Below are positions 61,648 through 64,000 of a DNA stretch of 64,000 bases, in pieces (position 1 is the first letter of the stretch; each line of letters opens with the position of its first letter). Origin of the DNA: Clostridiaceae bacterium (GTDB lineage: Bacteria; Bacillota; Clostridia; Peptostreptococcales; T1SED10-28); assembly GCA_003554105.1 (NCBI GenBank), contig PWFQ01000014.1:29121-93120 (forward strand), in the 5' to 3' direction. Both the position numbers and the translations under genes were made by a program. The notes beneath the pieces are model-generated. The model ran no database searches. It saw only the letters and a list, made by a program, of their open reading frames with translations, and had not been told where the DNA came from.

Positions 61648-62355
61648 ATGAAGAATCAAAGAGTACTTGTCGTGGATGATGAAGAACATATTCTCGAATT
61701 GCTTAGTTACAACCTGGAATCCGAGAAATACTCTGTCCTAACTGCTGAAACAGGTGAAGAAGCGTTGGATCTTATCGAAAAGGAGAAAGTGGATTTGATG
61801 ATTCTCGACCTTATGCTTCCCGGGATTGATGGGATTCAGGTCTGCAATAAAGTCCGAAACAATGAAAAACATATGTATCTGCCGATTATTATGCTGACAG
61901 CAAAGGGGGAAGATTCTGACCGGATTCTCGGGCTGGAAATCGGAGCAGATGATTATATTGGAAAACCCTTTAACATCAGAGAATTATTGGCGAGAGTAAA
62001 AGCCGTACTTCGAAGAAGCACTTATACCCATAAGCTGAATACGGAAGAAACATCATTACGATATCGTGATCTTATTCTCGATCGGGAAAGTCGCGAAGCG
62101 ATAAAAGAGCAAGAGGTCCTTCCGTTGACAGTAAAAGAGTTTGATTTATTGAAATTATTGATGGAGCATCAAGGGAAGGTTTTGTCACGAAACTTTCTGT
62201 TGGATAAAATATGGGGATACGATTATTTTGGAGAAAGCAGGACTGTTGATGTCCATATACGGCATTTGCGTGTAAAAATCGGAGATCAGGATGACAATCC
62301 GTACATTGAAACGAAACGAGGAGTCGGGTATAGAATGCCAAGGGATGATGAATAA
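61648..62355 (+). CDS. phoP: Phosphate response regulator PhoP/PhoB
   Basis: The 235-residue OmpR-type regulator has a receiver domain with phospho-acceptor Asp54 (MILDLMLPGIDG), TAK at about 92, and a C-terminal winged helix (about 135-232, LTVKEFDLLKLLMEHQGKVLSRNFLLDKIWG; SRTVDVHIRHLRVKIG). It should bind the Pho box array at 56927. The start follows AAAGGGAGGAG. Confidence 0.94.
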   Translation: MKNQRVLVVDDEEHILELLSYNLESEKYSVLTAETGEEALDLIEKEKVDLMILDLMLPGIDGIQVCNKVRNNEKHMYLPIIMLTAKGEDSDRILGLEIGADDYIGKPFNIRELLARVKAVLRRSTYTHKLNTEETSLRYRDLILDRESREAIKEQEVLPLTVKEFDLLKLLMEHQGKVLSRNFLLDKIWGYDYFGESRTVDVHIRHLRVKIGDQDDNPYIETKRGVGYRMPRDDE

Positions 62356-64000
62356 TGAAAAAAAAATTAATTATCTTACTTATTGCGGTGCTTCTTTCGG
62401 GAACATTACTCACCGGCTTATTGTCCTTGAGCTTAATACGAAATCGCTATGTGGATGAGGTCGAAAACCGTTTGTTGGACAACGCACGGTTGGTGGAAGC
62501 CATTCTTCAGGAGGAAACAATTGACTCTTCAGGAGAAGTGCAAAAAGAAGTGGATCGATTGGGTGCATTTATTGATGCACGAATTACGATTATCAACGAT
62601 GAAGGTGTTGTTTTAGGGGATACATTCATGACTGAAGATGGTCTGGATAACCACCTGAATAGAGAAGAAATACAGATATCCATTGAAGGAGACGTTGGAA
62701 CATCTATACGGTTTAGTGATTCTGTCCAAGAAGAAATGCTTTATGTTGCGATACCTGCCTATAATGAAGATGGATCGTTTTTTATCATAAGGCTGTCTCT
62801 TCCTTTGACAGAAATCGAAAATATCAATCGACAGCTGATGATTTATATTGTGATTTCAATTGCACTGGGAATCAGTCTCGCATCGATCCTGGGTTATCGT
62901 TTTATTAACAAGATTATTGAACCTGTAAGGAAATTAATCGATAATACAGATGAGATTGCGAAGGGGAACCTAGATAAGGAACTTGATGTACCAACTGAGG
63001 ATGAGTTCAGCGAATTAGCCTATTCCTTCAATCTGATGAGGATAAATCTCAAGGAGTCTTTTGAAACCCTTGAAGACCGCAATAGTAAATTTCAAGCACT
63101 TCTAACCAGCATCACCAATCCGATCATTGCAATTGATAATGAGAAAAGAGTGATCCTCTTCAATCCTGCTGCAGAGAATCTGTTTCAGACTAAAAAAGAG
63201 AATGTCTACGGGAAGCATATTCTTGAGGTTATCCGAAACCACGTGTTTGATGAGAGTGTCCAAAAAATCTTTGATGAAAATCAGGAAACACAGATAGAAT
63301 GGGAGCTGCATCACCCGAAAAAAAGGAATTTGAAGTTAAATACCAGCTTGATACGAATGCCAAATAACCCGAACAGAACCATCGGCATGGTGGTGTCGAT
63401 CGAAGATTTGACGGAAATGAAAAAACTGGAACGAATGCGATCGGATTTTGTTGCAAATGTATCCCACGAACTCAAAACTCCTCTGACATCGATCAAAGGA
63501 TTTGTTGAAACCTTGAAGGCGGGGGCTGCGGACGATCCAGCGCACAGAAATCGATTTTTGGAGATTATCAATATTGAGACAGATCGTTTAACCCGACTGA
63601 TTGCAGACATTCTCACTTTATCGGAGATAGAAAATCCTATGAGCAGCAGCCTTAAAGGGGATGTGGATGTTCGATCAGTAATAGAAGAAACTCTTGACAT
63701 GATTAAGCCTTTGGCAGAAGACAAGAATATCAGAGTTAGATCGGAAATTGAAAAAGAGATTCCAAATATCCGTGGAAATCAGGATTGGTTTAAGCAAATG
63801 ATGATCAACTTGCTGGACAATGCAGTAAAGTATACACCGAACTCCGGTGAAATATGGCTAAGAACCTATACGAAATACGGTAATACCATCATTTCCGTTA
63901 AGGACAACGGTCTGGGCATTCCTAAACAGGATTTGCCAAGGCTGTTTGAGCGATTTTATCGAGTAGACAAGGGTCGTTCCAGAAAAGTAGGAGGGACTGG
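62355..64000 (+). CDS. phoR: Phosphate sensor histidine kinase PhoR (partial)
   Basis: The gene starts ATG 62355, overlapping the phoP stop (TAATG), and runs off the window end after about 548 codons. Visible are two membrane helices (about 4-26 and 158-180) enclosing an extracytoplasmic sensor, a HAMP region (about 180-235), a PAS domain (about 245-350), HisKA with His371 in FVANVSHELKTPLTSIKGF, and HATPase N box MINLLDNAVKYTPN and DNGLGIP. The last visible residues are KVGGTG, just before the G2 box. Confidence 0.95.
   Translation, partial: MKKKLIILLIAVLLSGTLLTGLLSLSLIRNRYVDEVENRLLDNARLVEAILQEETIDSSGEVQKEVDRLGAFIDARITIINDEGVVLGDTFMTEDGLDNHLNREEIQISIEGDVGTSIRFSDSVQEEMLYVAIPAYNEDGSFFIIRLSLPLTEIENINRQLMIYIVISIALGISLASILGYRFINKIIEPVRKLIDNTDEIAKGNLDKELDVPTEDEFSELAYSFNLMRINLKESFETLEDRNSKFQALLTSITNPIIAIDNEKRVILFNPAAENLFQTKKENVYGKHILEVIRNHVFDESVQKIFDENQETQIEWELHHPKKRNLKLNTSLIRMPNNPNRTIGMVVSIEDLTEMKKLERMRSDFVANVSHELKTPLTSIKGFVETLKAGAADDPAHRNRFLEIINIETDRLTRLIADILTLSEIENPMSSSLKGDVDVRSVIEETLDMIKPLAEDKNIRVRSEIEKEIPNIRGNQDWFKQMMINLLDNAVKYTPNSGEIWLRTYTKYGNTIISVKDNGLGIPKQDLPRLFERFYRVDKGRSRKVGGT

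Overview
The window reads as chromosomal DNA from a low-to-moderate-GC, anaerobic or microaerophilic Firmicute of the class Clostridia. Supporting features are LiaFSR, an Asn T-box, THF and FMN riboswitches, GcvPA/GcvPB split glycine decarboxylase, a flavodiiron oxygen reductase, ferredoxin-type 2-oxoacid oxidoreductase and Bacillus-like LexA, PerR, Fur and Pho operators. An in-frame UGA in a MerT-like gene suggests a selenocysteine user. A genus cannot be fixed from the sequence alone. No IS elements, prophage, CRISPR, rRNA or tRNA genes were seen. Gene order and codon use look like core chromosome.

Layout. 0-3 kb: liaFSR envelope-stress genes, then a 22-residue gene with two LexA boxes and its own terminator. 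3-4.7 kb: T-box and asnA. 4.7-10.7 kb: complete glycine cleavage operon gcvT-gcvH-gcvPA-gcvPB-lpd. 10.7-14.2 kb (minus): flavodiiron protein with a PerR-type operator, then a THF riboswitch, folT and folC. 14.4-16.8 kb: flavodoxin, dapA, Dps (minus), HxlR regulator. 16.8-21 kb (minus): heterodimeric ABC exporter with a long attenuator-like leader containing a 32-codon ORF and a 44-codon membrane-peptide gene between the subunits. 21-28 kb: MATE transporter, a permuted ThrE-type exporter, an AspT/YidE-type permease, sucCD, recX. 28-32.5 kb: FMN riboswitch and ribD-ribE-ribBA-ribH with an overlapping HAD phosphatase. 32.6-42.4 kb: leucyl aminopeptidase (minus), Fur-controlled DUF2325 gene, threonine dehydratase, nitrilase-family hydrolase (minus), then FMN-binding protein, cyclase-family protein, RadC-like protein, lytic transglycosylase, CYTH protein and nnr. 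42.5-42.8 kb: an unannotated structured RNA with its own promoter and terminator. 42.9-49.2 kb: degV, korAB, the three-gene AmmeMemoRadiSam set and a lipoprotein. 49.2-52.6 kb: free-Met-sulfoxide reductase, larB, larC (split by a probable -1 frameshift), amidase (minus). 52.7-56.8 kb: recJ, then pulA and a selenocysteine-containing MerT-like gene on the minus strand. 57-64 kb: Pho-box-controlled pstSCAB-phoU followed by phoP and the 5' part of phoR.

How the genes fit together. GcvTHP/Lpd passes one-carbon units to tetrahydrofolate, and the neighbouring folT/folC unit imports and polyglutamylates folate under a THF riboswitch. KorAB and SucCD together can convert 2-oxoglutarate to succinate with ATP formation. 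The flavodiiron protein, flavodoxin, Dps and fRMsr form an oxidative-defence set. The pst-pho block is a self-contained phosphate-starvation regulon.

The most noteworthy signals are the MerT-like selenoprotein, the 42.5-kb structured RNA, the SOS-controlled mini-gene, the ABC-exporter attenuator leader and the larC frameshift.
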